Shown here: piece by piece, positions 1 to 8,165 of the stretch
How positions within the stretch are numbered: the first letter of the stretch is position 1
Layout of the letters: the number at the start of each line of letters is the position of its first letter
Origin: Lachnospiraceae bacterium KGMB03038
Lineage (GTDB): Bacteria > Bacillota > Clostridia > Lachnospirales > Lachnospiraceae
Reading direction: 5' to 3'
DNA length: 64,000 nt
Assembly (NCBI GenBank): GCA_007361935.1
Contig: CP041667.1
Coordinates: 2,880,501-2,944,500, forward strand
Position numbers and translations under genes: made by a program
The notes under the pieces: model-generated
Told to the model about the DNA's origin: nothing
The model's input: only the letters and a program-made list of their open reading frames with translations
Database searches by the model: none

Positions 1-36
1 ATAATACTCTTGTGGGCTGATAAAAATTGTAACTCA
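1..36 (-). CDS. Start of a probable iron-containing alcohol dehydrogenase (partial, runs off left edge)
   Basis: An ATG at 34-36 on the minus strand is preceded by a strong AAGGAGG ribosome site seven bases away and opens a frame beginning MSYNFYQPTRVL. That N-terminus resembles group III iron-dependent alcohol dehydrogenases, which often start with a short 'FxxPTRxxFG' segment, but only 12 codons are visible. A good promoter lies at 119-148. The start and expression signals are well supported; the family name is a guess from 12 residues. Confidence 0.4.
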
Positions 37-76
37 TAAAAGTGCCTCCTTCTTGAATCTGTTTCTTCTATAAACC

Positions 77-116
77 ATGATGCCTGCGGATTGTGACCTG
101 CTGCCCCTGGCATCAT
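77..116. repeat. 8-bp inverted repeat in the leader of the left-edge gene
   Basis: ATGATGCC at 77-84 is the exact reverse complement of GGCATCAT at 109-116, separated by 24 bases. The right arm lies beside the -10 box and predicted transcription start of the minus-strand promoter at 119-148, so it could be a DNA operator or a leader hairpin. Confidence 0.45.
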
Positions 117-118
117 TT

Positions 119-148
119 ATTATAATTTTGCTCAGATTTCCTGTCCAA
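119..148 (-). promoter_or_regulatory. Sigma-A type promoter for the left-edge gene
   Basis: Read on the minus strand, a -35 box TTGGAC (143-148) is followed after 18 bases by a perfect -10 box TATAAT (119-124). It points at the gene starting at 36 and gives a leader of about 75 bases containing an inverted repeat. Confidence 0.65.
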
Positions 149-198
149 TACTTCCTTTTCACGTCTGACCATACCTAAAAAGCATGGTTCATGCCAGC

Positions 199-211
199 TG
201 CTCTTTCACAT
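199..211. repeat. Left copy of 13-bp direct repeat flanking the IS30-type element
   Basis: TGCTCTTTCACAT is repeated exactly at 1921-1933, directly outside the inverted repeats of the element, as expected of a target-site duplication. Confidence 0.75.
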
Positions 212-239
212 GGTTAATTGAAATCCTTACTGCAACATT

Positions 240-304
240 GAAGTTGTAACTGCACATTGAAAACTTTATGAAGTTGTAACTGCATAATATCATGAGTAAC
301 TGCA
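240..304. repeat. Subterminal direct repeats in the IS30-type left end
   Basis: GAAGTTGTAACTGCA occurs at 240-254 and again exactly 30 bp later at 270-284; GTAACTGCA recurs at 296-304 and a variant GAAGTTGTAAATGCA at 415-429. A related inverted copy lies near the right end at about 1836-1854. The roughly helical spacing suggests transposase binding sites, which is inference. Confidence 0.6.
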
Positions 305-481
305 ACAGTTTTAAGCTGTTTTTCTGGCTTTGGATTGCCTTTTTCCGATTTTCCTTGTAAAATTTCTTAAAGGAAGGCATGACAAAACACAGACTGCATT
401 TTTTACTTTTCGCAGAAGTTGTAAATGCACCCTGTTTGTGTTTCCTTTTTTATCGTGTCCTGTCTTCTCTTAAATTCCGGT

Positions 482-1771
482 TTACTTCTTAAATAAAGCC
501 GGTGTAAGGGTTATGGAATCGGATGGGATCTTTTCAAGGCCCAGGAGGTTCGCAGTCTCCTGGCCGTAGATCTTGATAAAAAGATCTATAGGAGCCTGTC
601 CGTTCCACTTTTTTCGGGGATAGGAATTGATGTGGTTCATCATTTCCCTGATTTCTTCTTCCGTATATTCATCCTTTGCATGATTTTTAGGTATGATATA
701 ACGGATCAATTCATGGTTCCGTTCACAGTTGCTCTTCTGATTTGTATTCATCGGGTTACAATAGAATACGCGGCACTGGATCTCTCCGGTCTCCATATCT
801 GCTTCGATTTTTTCGGGATCGCTGAATTCGCTTCCCCGATCGGTAATAATAACCTGAAAAAGCATCCGGAATTTCTCATCTCCAAGTGCTTTCCGCAGCC
901 GGCAGAATATTTCTGTTACTGATCCCGCTGTGTTGCGCTCTCTCAGGAACATGAGCTGTACGTCACAGTTGGTAAACAAGATTGTCAGCAGTGTCTGGCC
1001 GCCTTTGTGTATGACCACACTGTCCATCTGGCTGACTATGGCATCTGGATTCTGGCGCATATATTCCTCGTATTCCTCATAACTGCGTCCGATATGGCAT
1101 TTCCGGTCTACCCGGAGAACCGGACCGCTCTTTTTCCGTTCCGGTCTGCGCAGTTTCCTTCTCAGGTCTATATTTCTGGCATCCAAAAGGCCTGCATCAA
1201 TATAGGAATAGATCGTCCGTTCCGATACGGGCAGTTCATCTCTGTGACGTTCACAGATAACCGGGAGTGACTGCCCCTTTTTTAACAGCGGTGTGATCGT
1301 ATCATTGATCCGGTTTAACTCCTGCTCTGTAAGAGAGATTCCTTTACGGGATTCAGAGAGCATCTGTTCATACTGCTGCTGAGCATGCTTGGCGTCATAG
1401 AGCATCCTGCGCAGACGGCAGCGAAGCCGGTGGTCACAGGCATTACAGACAAACGGCGACTTTTCGTAATCTGTACAGAACTCTTCCTGATAATCAGGGC
1501 ATCCTTCCTGACATCGTCCACATGCTGTCTGGCACTGTTTCTTCCCACGAAAGCATCCCTGACGGCAGTTTGGGATTCTGGTACAGGTACAATGGTGGAT
1601 ACAGTTATTGCCCCCTGACGTTTTGACCAGCCTGCGGTGTGCTTTGATCTCTCTGCCGACAGTAGACCGATCCTTTCCAATGTTTTTGGCGATCTGTGCG
1701 ACCTTCAATCCCTGCTGCAGACCTGACTGGATGGCGAGCCTGTCGTCATATGTAAGGTGTTTATTACTCAT
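482..1771 (-). CDS. IS30 family transposase
   Basis: 429 residues starting at the ATG at 1771, chosen because GGAGGT sits five bases upstream; a longer in-frame extension to 1864 lacks such a site. The N-terminal helix-turn-helix (LTYDDRLAIQSGLQQG, then KNIGKDRSTVGREIK) is typical of IS30 transposases, followed by a cysteine-rich segment with many CxxxC pairs at about residues 50-110. The DDE catalytic core is visible: Asp in SQMDSVVIHKGG, Asp in ITDRGSEF, and Glu in NCERNHELIRYI. It catalyses excision and integration of the surrounding element. No frameshift or stop is present, so the enzyme looks intact. Confidence 0.9.
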   Translation of the reverse strand: MSNKHLTYDDRLAIQSGLQQGLKVAQIAKNIGKDRSTVGREIKAHRRLVKTSGGNNCIHHCTCTRIPNCRQGCFRGKKQCQTACGRCQEGCPDYQEEFCTDYEKSPFVCNACDHRLRCRLRRMLYDAKHAQQQYEQMLSESRKGISLTEQELNRINDTITPLLKKGQSLPVICERHRDELPVSERTIYSYIDAGLLDARNIDLRRKLRRPERKKSGPVLRVDRKCHIGRSYEEYEEYMRQNPDAIVSQMDSVVIHKGGQTLLTILFTNCDVQLMFLRERNTAGSVTEIFCRLRKALGDEKFRMLFQVIITDRGSEFSDPEKIEADMETGEIQCRVFYCNPMNTNQKSNCERNHELIRYIIPKNHAKDEYTEEEIREMMNHINSYPRKKWNGQAPIDLFIKIYGQETANLLGLEKIPSDSITLTPALFKK

Positions 1772-1920
1772 GGTTACCTCCAATCCGAAGACAGGACAAG
1801 GATAGTATACTGGAAAAAAGGCAAAAAGAAACCATGAAGTTACAACTGCAACTCCATGGCTCATATGCCTTGTAATTCTAACCGCAACAACCTATGTTGC
1901 AATTAATTTTTCAATTAACC

Positions 1921-1933
1921 TGCTCTTTCACAT
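1921..1933. repeat. Right copy of 13-bp direct repeat flanking the IS30-type element
   Basis: Exact second copy of TGCTCTTTCACAT (first at 199-211), abutting the right inverted repeat. It lies within the LysR remnant reading frame. Confidence 0.75.
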
Positions 1934-2034
1934 AAGCGATGAACTTCTCCGCCGCCTTTGTAATACTTTCCTCCCTGACCACCGTTAAAAAATAACGCAG
2001 CACCCGTATTTCCATGATAACCTCCTTTTTTCTT

Positions 2035-3420
2035 CTATATCACTTGGAACCGTTTCCACTTCCCTGTTCGGAACCGCAGCCAGAAGCAGGATGCCCGCAG
2101 CATCCAATCCATGCACATGGTCAGCGCCACTCCGATCACTCCAAGATCCAGCCATATTCCTAAGACGATGGAGAACAGTACCCGGCATCCCATGGTGGAA
2201 CCGATGCTGACATACATGGTAAACTTCACATCCCCTGCCGCCCGCAGCCCGTTTGAGAGGGCGCCGGACAGCGGATAGAACAAGGCGTTGAACAGATTGT
2301 GCAGCAGCACCAGTTCCACCACCAGGCGCGCCGCCTCCGCTGACAGCGCATACCCCTTAAGCACCAGAGGCGTGACCGCCAGAATCAAAGCGTTCCACAA
2401 GATGGAGGCCAGGAACGTGATCCGCAGCAGCTTCTTCATATAGTATTCCGCCGCGCTGGTATCACCCGCTCCCATACACTGGCCAATCACCGTAACGAAG
2501 GCAAGTCCCAGGGCGGTCCCCATCAGCGCCGCCACAGACCAGAAGCTCTGCGCCACGCCATTGGCCGCAATCTGCACCGTGCCAAACAAAGCCGTGATAC
2601 TGCTTAAAGCTACCTTGACCAACTGGAACAGTCCGTTCTCGATGCCGTTTGGGACCGCAATCCCAAGGATCCTTTTGATCATCCGGCCATCCCAGCGCAG
2701 CAGATTCTTCCATTCTAGGCAAACTGTATTTTTCTTCTGGAAACACAGCACTGCCATCACCATAGCGGAAAATGTCCGCGCGATCAAAGACGGATAAGCC
2801 ACTCCCGCCACTCCCGCGTGGAGCACAAACACGCCGATCGCATTACCTGCGATATTTACCCCATTAGCCGCCAAAGAAATATGCATGGTAGTCCGGGTCT
2901 TACCCATACTGCGGTATACGGCCGCCCCCGCATTGTAAACAGCGATAGCCGGATAGGAATAGGCGGAGATCCGCAGATATGTGACACAAGCCTCCATCAC
3001 ATCCCGATCCACTTCCCCAAAGAGAAGCCTTAGAAGCTGTCTATTGAAAACCAGCGAAAAAATCATAGCCCCTATGGAAAAGAGGGCCGCAATAGTGACT
3101 AACTGCCCCGCGGACAGATTTCCATTCTTCCGATTCCCGCTTCCGATGTACTGGCTGACCACCACCGCGCCTCCTGCCGCCAATGCGGAAAATAAAAAGA
3201 GAAATACCGTATTGAACATATTGACCAGAGAGACGCCGGAGACTGCCGCCTCTCCCGCGTAGCTTACCATAAAAGTATCCGCCACTCCCACCAGCACTTC
3301 CAGAAGCTGTTCCAGAAAGAGCGGCAGGAGCAGCACCTGTAAAGCTTTATTAGAAAAAATCTTCTGCTCTTCCCTGATCTCCTGCCGAGGCTCTATCAGT
3401 CTGCTTATCATCGAATCCAT
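2035..3420 (-). CDS. MATE family efflux transporter
   Basis: 461 residues, the usual length for MATE (multidrug and toxic compound extrusion) proteins, with about 12 hydrophobic segments spread along the chain and the typical early motif GEAAVSGVSLVNM after the first helix. These proteins export cationic drugs or metabolites across the cytoplasmic membrane using a Na+ or H+ gradient. GAGG lies about ten bases upstream of the ATG. It is divergent from a MerR-type regulator at 3675, which is the likely controller, and it precedes the LysR remnant. Its N-terminal region closely resembles the MATE protein at 32605-33969, suggesting paralogues. Substrate is unknown. Confidence 0.9.
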   Translation of the reverse strand: MDSMISRLIEPRQEIREEQKIFSNKALQVLLLPLFLEQLLEVLVGVADTFMVSYAGEAAVSGVSLVNMFNTVFLFLFSALAAGGAVVVSQYIGSGNRKNGNLSAGQLVTIAALFSIGAMIFSLVFNRQLLRLLFGEVDRDVMEACVTYLRISAYSYPAIAVYNAGAAVYRSMGKTRTTMHISLAANGVNIAGNAIGVFVLHAGVAGVAYPSLIARTFSAMVMAVLCFQKKNTVCLEWKNLLRWDGRMIKRILGIAVPNGIENGLFQLVKVALSSITALFGTVQIAANGVAQSFWSVAALMGTALGLAFVTVIGQCMGAGDTSAAEYYMKKLLRITFLASILWNALILAVTPLVLKGYALSAEAARLVVELVLLHNLFNALFYPLSGALSNGLRAAGDVKFTMYVSIGSTMGCRVLFSIVLGIWLDLGVIGVALTMCMDWMLRASCFWLRFRTGKWKRFQVI

Positions 3421-3570
3421 TTGTTTTCCACCTCAAAATGACCTATTTCCCCTCAAGTATAAGTCTTTCTTTTCAGATTCTCCAATGCTTAGTTTTCATT
3501 CAGACTCATGCCTCTTGAGCATAGCCTCACAGTTTTCGCGCAATAAGAGGAATATCGGGAAGCACAGTTC

Positions 3571-3631
3571 TTGTATTTATGATTGTTTTGCTGTACAATA
3601 TGATTGTTTCAACCGATTGTTTCTATCGGTT
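3571..3631 (+). promoter_or_regulatory. MerR-gene promoter with overlapping palindromic operator
   Basis: -35 TTGTAT (3571-3576), 17-base spacer and -10 TACAAT (3594-3599) point at the MerR gene. Immediately downstream AACCGAT (3611-3617) and ATCGGTT (3625-3631) form a perfect 7-bp inverted repeat around a 7-base centre, covering roughly +5 to +25. That position suits repression by the regulator itself. The divergent MATE gene starts about 190 bp away. Confidence 0.65.
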
Positions 3632-3674
3632 AAGAATACAGAACATAATGAAATCTGAAAAGGAGGCGCCTTTA

Positions 3675-4073
3675 ATGACCTATACCATGATGCAGGCCTG
3701 CAAAGAGACGGATATGACCTACCAGGCCTTGAAATATTACTGCAACGAAGGATTAGTCCCCAACGTGAAGCGGGACAAGAATAACCGGAGGATCTTTGAC
3801 GAACGGGATATCAAATGGATCAAAGATCTGGTCTGCTTAAAGAAATGCGGTATGAGCATCCAGGAGATGAAGGAATATCTGGCCCTCTGTCTGGAGGGAT
3901 CTTCCACCATCACCCAGAGAAAAGAAATGCTGGCCAAAAAGCGGGAAGCTCTCCTGGCCTCCATAGACGAATTGAAGGGATGTGTCGATTATATTGACTG
4001 GAAACAGGAATTCTATGACGATGTCCTCTCCGGGAAGCGTCCCTATATCAGCAACCTGATTCTTTCAAAGTAA
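3675..4073 (+). CDS. MerR family transcriptional regulator
   Basis: 132 residues from the ATG at 3675, preceded by AGGAGG; an upstream in-frame extension to 3579 would run through the promoter and is rejected. The N-terminus YTMMQACKETDMTYQALKYY is the winged helix DNA-binding domain of the MerR superfamily, followed by RRIFDERDIKWI and a coiled dimerisation helix (about residues 70-105). The short C-terminus has no cysteine cluster, so metal sensing is not indicated; an organic ligand or drug is more likely. It is divergent from a MATE exporter, a common regulator-target arrangement. Its last nine bases overlap the convergent transporter gene at 4065. Confidence 0.85.
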   Translation: MTYTMMQACKETDMTYQALKYYCNEGLVPNVKRDKNNRRIFDERDIKWIKDLVCLKKCGMSIQEMKEYLALCLEGSSTITQRKEMLAKKREALLASIDELKGCVDYIDWKQEFYDDVLSGKRPYISNLILSK

Positions 4074-4931
4074 GGCCATCGCCACAGTTCCGGCAGTCAG
4101 GAGCAAAAGCCCCGCTCCTTCTTTCTTCCCCAGCGTCTCGCCGAATACAAAGTAAGAAAATACCACTGTGACCAGCACGCTCAGCTTGTCAATGGGAGCC
4201 ACGATGCTTGCCGGTCCTTCCTGCAGCGCCCGGTAGTAGCACAGCCAGGAGGCGCCCGTAGCCAGCCCGGAAGCACAGATGAAAGCCCCCTCTCTTGGCG
4301 GGATCTGCCGGATCTGGCTGCCCTTTCCCTGGATTCCTACCATCATCCAAGCCATGACCAGTACCACGCAGGTACGGATGGCTGTTCCCAGATTGGACTC
4401 CACCCCGGTGATGCCGATCTTCCCAAGGATAGCCGTCAGGCTGGCAAAAAAGGCGGAACCAGCCGCATAAAGGAACCAGCCTCTTTTCCCCCTTTCCTTC
4501 TGTTCCCGCACATCCTTCTTCTCGATCATCATCAGGATTCCCACAGCGATCAAAACCACTGCCCCCAATTTGGGCAGAGAAATACCTTCCCCAAGAAAGA
4601 GCAAGGCCAGCAGGATGGTCAAAACGGTACTGGATTTATCAATGGGAACCACCTTATTGATCTCTCCGGTCTGCAAAGCCTTAAAATAGCACAGCCAGGA
4701 AGCTCCTGTGGCCAGCCCCGACAGGATCAGAAACAGCAGGGTGTTCCCCTTGATCTCCCGGATCTGTCCCCAGGAACCTGCCGCAAATACCATCACCCAG
4801 GAAAAGATCAGGATCACCGCCGTCCGCACTGCCGTCGCCACGGTAGAGTCCGTTTTCTGGATGCCGCATTTTGCCAGAATGGAAGTCACACCGGCGAAAA
4901 AAGCGGATCCTATGGCGTAGAAAAGCCACAT
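4065..4931 (-). CDS. DMT superfamily (EamA) transporter
   Basis: 288 residues with ten predicted membrane helices arranged as two EamA repeats: the halves share similar segments (GSAFFAGVTSILAKCGI near the start, GSAFFASLTAILGKIGI near residue 155, and GLATGASWLCYFKAL/GLATGASWLCYYRAL). Such drug/metabolite transporters move small metabolites across the cytoplasmic membrane. AAGGA lies eight bases before the ATG. The conserved internal duplication is unusually clear and confirms the full length. Tail-to-tail with the MerR gene and 34 bp upstream of the response regulator at 5673 in position but read away from it. Substrate unknown. Confidence 0.85.
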   Translation of the reverse strand: MWLFYAIGSAFFAGVTSILAKCGIQKTDSTVATAVRTAVILIFSWVMVFAAGSWGQIREIKGNTLLFLILSGLATGASWLCYFKALQTGEINKVVPIDKSSTVLTILLALLFLGEGISLPKLGAVVLIAVGILMMIEKKDVREQKERGKRGWFLYAAGSAFFASLTAILGKIGITGVESNLGTAIRTCVVLVMAWMMVGIQGKGSQIRQIPPREGAFICASGLATGASWLCYYRALQEGPASIVAPIDKLSVLVTVVFSYFVFGETLGKKEGAGLLLLTAGTVAMALL

Positions 4932-4965
4932 TTTCTCATTCCTTCTTTCTCTTTTCTTCTTTCAT

Positions 4966-5673
4966 CTAAAGATTCAGACGGTATCCTACGCCCCAAACAG
5001 TCTCCAGAATCTTAGGATTGCGGGCATCGTCTTCAATCTTCTCCCTCAGACGGTTGATATGGACCGACACGGTAGCGGCATCGGAAATATAATCAAAACC
5101 CCAGATTTTCTCAAACAACGCTTCTTTAGAAAACACAATATTAGGATTCTCGGCCAGAAAAGAGAGCAGTTCAAATTCCCGGTTTGGGAGCCTCAATTCC
5201 CTATCTCCTTTCCACACCTTCCGGGTAAGCGGCTCCACTACTACATCCTGGATCTGGATGCGTTCTTTGCCTCTTCCGGTCCCCAATTCTTCCCCTCGCT
5301 TCGCCGTCAGTCTCGCGTATCGCTTTAAATGAGCGCGGACCCTTGCCACAAGCTGAGAAGGATCAAAGGGCTTTGTAATATAGTCATCGGCTCCAAGACC
5401 CACCCCGCGGATCACATCCACGCCTTCTGCTCTTGCCGTTACCATCAGAATCGGAATATCAATCTCATCCCGGATTCTTCGGCAGATATCGTACCCGTCA
5501 AGCCCGGGGAGCATAAGATCCAGAAGAATCAAGTCGTATTCAGCCTCTTTCAGTTTGGGGATCACCTGATCCCCTCTCTCTATAATCTCCGTCTCATACC
5601 CATTGCTTTCCAGATAGTCTTTCTCCAGCCAGGCAATTTTATCATCATCTTCTACGATCAAGATCTTAGCCAT
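4966..5673 (-). CDS. OmpR/PhoB-family response regulator
   Basis: 235 residues. The receiver domain has the acidic pocket (EDDD at 8-11), phosphoacceptor Asp52 in LILLDLMLPGLDGYD, and Lys101 in DDYITKPFDPSQL. The C-terminal winged helix (about residues 130-235) ends with the typical VWGVGYRL. It begins two bases after the kinase gene stops, so the pair is translationally coupled and almost certainly cognate. It is the last gene of the unit that starts with the glycosyltransferase at 9236, suggesting that the system senses or adjusts the cell envelope. Targets are unknown; the inverted repeat at 9282-9306 is a candidate site. Confidence 0.9.
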   Translation of the reverse strand: MAKILIVEDDDKIAWLEKDYLESNGYETEIIERGDQVIPKLKEAEYDLILLDLMLPGLDGYDICRRIRDEIDIPILMVTARAEGVDVIRGVGLGADDYITKPFDPSQLVARVRAHLKRYARLTAKRGEELGTGRGKERIQIQDVVVEPLTRKVWKGDRELRLPNREFELLSFLAENPNIVFSKEALFEKIWGFDYISDAATVSVHINRLREKIEDDARNPKILETVWGVGYRLNL

Positions 5674-5675
5674 CC

Positions 5676-7091
5676 CTACACCTCCTTTGGAAAGATCAGC
5701 CGGATCTTCAGCCCCTGGTCGTTCTCCGCTTCAATTCTTCCTTGATGCCGCTCCATGATATAAGAAGCCACATAGAGACCCACACCGCTGCCTTGTTCAC
5801 TTCTGGACTCATCACACCGATAAAATCTCTCAAAAATCCGCGGCAGTTTTTCTTCCGGTACTCCGCTTCCATTATCCTTCCATTCCAGGACTACGGAATC
5901 CTCACTTTCAAAAACATGAATCTCTATCTCTACCGGACAGGTCCCCGCATATTTCATACTGTTCTCCAGCAGATTATCAAAAATCCGCGGAATCTGTTCC
6001 ACATCCATCAAAATCTCCGGCAGCGTCTCCTGATCCTTCCGGAAAGTCATTCTGCCTTTTCCCGGTTCCAGCGCTTCCTCCTTTTTGGCCGTATAAGCGG
6101 CGGTAAATTCCGCCAGATCCACCCTGACCATATGAAATGGCATCTGGCCGCTTTCCATCCGGGAGAAATCAAAGAGCTTCTGCAGCAGCACATTCATTTC
6201 CTCTGTAGATTCATAAGCGGTCCTCAGATACAGTTCCTGCTTTTTGGGCGTATCCGCCACATGATCCAGGACCCCCTTGATATAACCTCGGATAGAAGTC
6301 AAAGGAGTACGCAGATCATGCGAGATCCCGGTTACCATATCCGTCCTTGCCCTCTCATATTTCTCCCGCTGTTTCTGATCTTCCAGAATCGTATGCTGCA
6401 TGGCATTAAAGGTCTGGCAGACGTGCTCAAACTCTTCTTCGCCCTCATAGACGATCTCTTCCTGGAGATTCCCGTTTTTGATCCGCTCCGCCCCGGACAC
6501 TAACAATTCCACCGGTTCCATGACTCTCCTGTTCATCTTCCGGGTAAAAAAGGAAGCCAGGATCAAAAGGATCACGATAGCGCTGATCCCTGCCAGGAAA
6601 ACGCCTCCTAAAAAGAGATAAAAGGAACTGTTCAAAGAAGATGTAAGCCAATTCTCTTCCGGGAAATGAACTGCCACCAGATATCCTCTTCCCCCAGACA
6701 GTTCCTTTCCAACAATCGTCATCTTTTCAAATGAGAAGATGTTCGTCTCATTTCCGCTGATCTGCTCTTGATGGAAGAATTCCGCCAGGTCCGCCATCCG
6801 GTCGCTGTCGTCCCCGGAACGTACTTTCCCTTCTTGGATCACCGCCGACTGATATCCCCATTTTCCCACTTCTTTTTGAAGATCTTGGGCACGATCCATC
6901 TCCTCTTGATCCACAATCCGCGCCACTTCTCCCACATGACTTTCCAGCCTTGTCTGGCTGATGGAGTGCAGCTGGCTTTCCACAGAATCCTCGAATAAAA
7001 TCAACACCAGAAGCAGAATCAACATCAAGGAAACCAAAGCCGAACATAAGATCAGCATATTGGAACGGAACATCCGCTTTTTCAGAGACAT
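5676..7091 (-). CDS. HAMP-domain sensor histidine kinase
   Basis: 471 residues. A first membrane helix (about 12-33), an extracytoplasmic sensor region (34-155), a second helix (156-182), a HAMP linker, the dimerisation/phosphoacceptor motif GISHDLRTPLTS with His258, and a HATPase domain with an N box and GSGVGLYVASYI glycine-rich lid. It autophosphorylates and passes phosphate to the regulator at 4966-5673. Its ATG lies inside the end of the upstream glycosyltransferase gene (10-bp overlap, CATGTCTCTGA), showing operon structure. The ligand is unknown; location behind two glycosyltransferases suggests envelope stress or glycan-related signals. Confidence 0.9.
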   Translation of the reverse strand: MSLKKRMFRSNMLILCSALVSLMLILLLVLILFEDSVESQLHSISQTRLESHVGEVARIVDQEEMDRAQDLQKEVGKWGYQSAVIQEGKVRSGDDSDRMADLAEFFHQEQISGNETNIFSFEKMTIVGKELSGGRGYLVAVHFPEENWLTSSLNSSFYLFLGGVFLAGISAIVILLILASFFTRKMNRRVMEPVELLVSGAERIKNGNLQEEIVYEGEEEFEHVCQTFNAMQHTILEDQKQREKYERARTDMVTGISHDLRTPLTSIRGYIKGVLDHVADTPKKQELYLRTAYESTEEMNVLLQKLFDFSRMESGQMPFHMVRVDLAEFTAAYTAKKEEALEPGKGRMTFRKDQETLPEILMDVEQIPRIFDNLLENSMKYAGTCPVEIEIHVFESEDSVVLEWKDNGSGVPEEKLPRIFERFYRCDESRSEQGSGVGLYVASYIMERHQGRIEAENDQGLKIRLIFPKEV

Positions 7092-8104
7092 GCCTTTTTC
7101 TCCTTTCTTCCCAGCTTCTCAAGCTGATAGACCCCATCCAGGAACATTCCCGCCTGATAGATGCTGTGTTCCCAGGCCAAACGTCTTCCCCTTTCCCTAA
7201 GCTCGGACGTGTCTTCTGCAAAAACCTGATCCAGCCGCCTCCGAAACCCCTCCGCGGAATTGGCTTTATATACCTGAACGCCGTCTTCCAGCCAGCCATC
7301 ATAGACCGGAATGTCTCTCACTAATACCGGTACGCCGCTGGCAAGGGCTTCCAATACCACGATTCCTTCCGTTTCCTCATAGCTTAGAAAGGCGAAGGCA
7401 TCTGCTCCGCAGTATGCCTCCTTCAATTCATAAGCCTCTACATAGCCCGCAAAAATCACGTTTCCTGGCCGGCCCTTGACCGTCTTTTTTACCTTCCGGG
7501 GAAGCGCCAGGCGAAAGTCTCCGCCAAACCAGACAAACTGTGTTTCCGGCATCCGACGGGCCAGTTCCAGGAAATCAAAGATCCCTTTTCTCTCAATCAA
7601 ATGCCCCGCCGAGATGACAACTTTTTTGTCTGCCGGTATATGATATCGTCTGCGGAAGCGCTCCCCCGCCTCCTTATCCGGCTGAAAAAACTGGATGTCC
7701 ACCCCGTTGGTAACCGCGTAGATTGGCTTTTTGATCCCGTATTCTAAAAGCAGTCTTCTAGAATACTCCGTAGGCGTTACGATCACATCCCCCATCTCAT
7801 AGCAGTGACAGATCCATTTCTTAAATAAAGGCGCCAAAACGTCCGATCCAATGAAGGAATGTTTAAAATCCTCCATAGTGGAATGACCGTAATAAACCAC
7901 CTGTTTCCCCTGCTTTCTTGCAGCGCGGGCCGCCAGGACCGCATCTGGGAAGACCGTATTGATATGTACTACCGTAGCCTCTTTCCAATAATTTGTCAAT
8001 GGGGCGCCTGTCTCAACCAGCATTTTTTCCTGGTGCAGGATCGCGCTCCCCACACCGCTTTTTCTGACCACTGAAAGGCCTCCCTTATAGATGTAGATTT
8101 TCAT
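7082..8104 (-). CDS. Glycosyltransferase family 4 protein
   Basis: 340 residues with GT-B fold features: an N-terminal glycine motif KSGVGSAILHQEK, the central VTNGVDIQFFQP, and the C-terminal nucleotide-sugar motif EETEGIVVLEALASGVPVLV with the E-x7-E pattern. It transfers a sugar from a nucleotide donor, probably at the inner face of the membrane. The N-terminal 'KSGVG' pattern resembles glycolipid or capsule glucosyltransferases of Firmicutes, but the acceptor cannot be named. It overlaps the kinase gene by 10 bp and follows a GT2-GtrA gene, so lipid-linked glycan or glycolipid synthesis is the most likely role. Confidence 0.85.
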   Translation of the reverse strand: MKIYIYKGGLSVVRKSGVGSAILHQEKMLVETGAPLTNYWKEATVVHINTVFPDAVLAARAARKQGKQVVYYGHSTMEDFKHSFIGSDVLAPLFKKWICHCYEMGDVIVTPTEYSRRLLLEYGIKKPIYAVTNGVDIQFFQPDKEAGERFRRRYHIPADKKVVISAGHLIERKGIFDFLELARRMPETQFVWFGGDFRLALPRKVKKTVKGRPGNVIFAGYVEAYELKEAYCGADAFAFLSYEETEGIVVLEALASGVPVLVRDIPVYDGWLEDGVQVYKANSAEGFRRRLDQVFAEDTSELRERGRRLAWEHSIYQAGMFLDGVYQLEKLGRKEKKACL

Positions 8105-8165
8105 TCCATTCCTCCTATTCTTCTGGGAAACGCAAATACCGCTTTCTCAACTGATTCCGTGCCTC

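Larger units (their letters stand above)
212..1920 (-). mobile_element. IS30-family insertion sequence, complete
   Basis: The ends are inverted repeats: GGTTAATTGAAA at 212-223 matches TTTCAATTAACC at 1909-1920, and the similarity continues imperfectly inwards through a shared TGCAACAT block for about 30 bp. The flanks carry a 13-bp direct repeat. One transposase gene (minus strand, 482-1771) fills most of it, and the left end holds several copies of a GTAACTGCA motif. The element interrupts a LysR remnant. A 13-bp flank duplication is longer than the 2-4 bp usually quoted for IS30 elements. Intact ends and an intact gene suggest it is recent and possibly active. Confidence 0.8.
189..2015 (-). 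pseudogene. LysR-family regulator remnant (34 codons) split by an IS30-type element
   Basis: A minus-strand ATG at 2015 with GGAGG five bases upstream encodes MEIRVLRYFLTVVREESITK, the typical first helix region of LysR-type regulators, followed by AAEKFIAYVKEQ. The frame enters the insertion sequence at 1920. On the far side (211-189) the same frame continues to QLA and stop. Removing the element and one copy of its 13-bp flank gives a 34-residue frame joining a LysR N-terminus directly to a short tail that looks like a LysR C-terminus. The helix-turn-helix recognition part and effector domain are missing, so an internal deletion probably preceded the insertion. It lies just downstream of a MATE gene and may once have regulated it or the left-edge dehydrogenase. 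The N-terminal match is clear; the tail assignment is inference. Confidence 0.7.

Noticed and set aside
240..304. CRISPR array from the repeated GAAGTTGTAACTGCA units
   Set aside because: Only two full copies and one partial copy, irregular spacing, inside an insertion sequence end, and no cas genes.
482..1864. Longer IS30 transposase starting at 1864
   Set aside because: The extra 31 residues lack a ribosome site; GGAGGT precedes the ATG at 1771, where the conserved helix-turn-helix begins.
5329..6503. Long plus-strand frames (for example 5742-6503)
   Set aside because: They lie opposite the clear kinase and regulator genes, lack ribosome sites and show no motifs.
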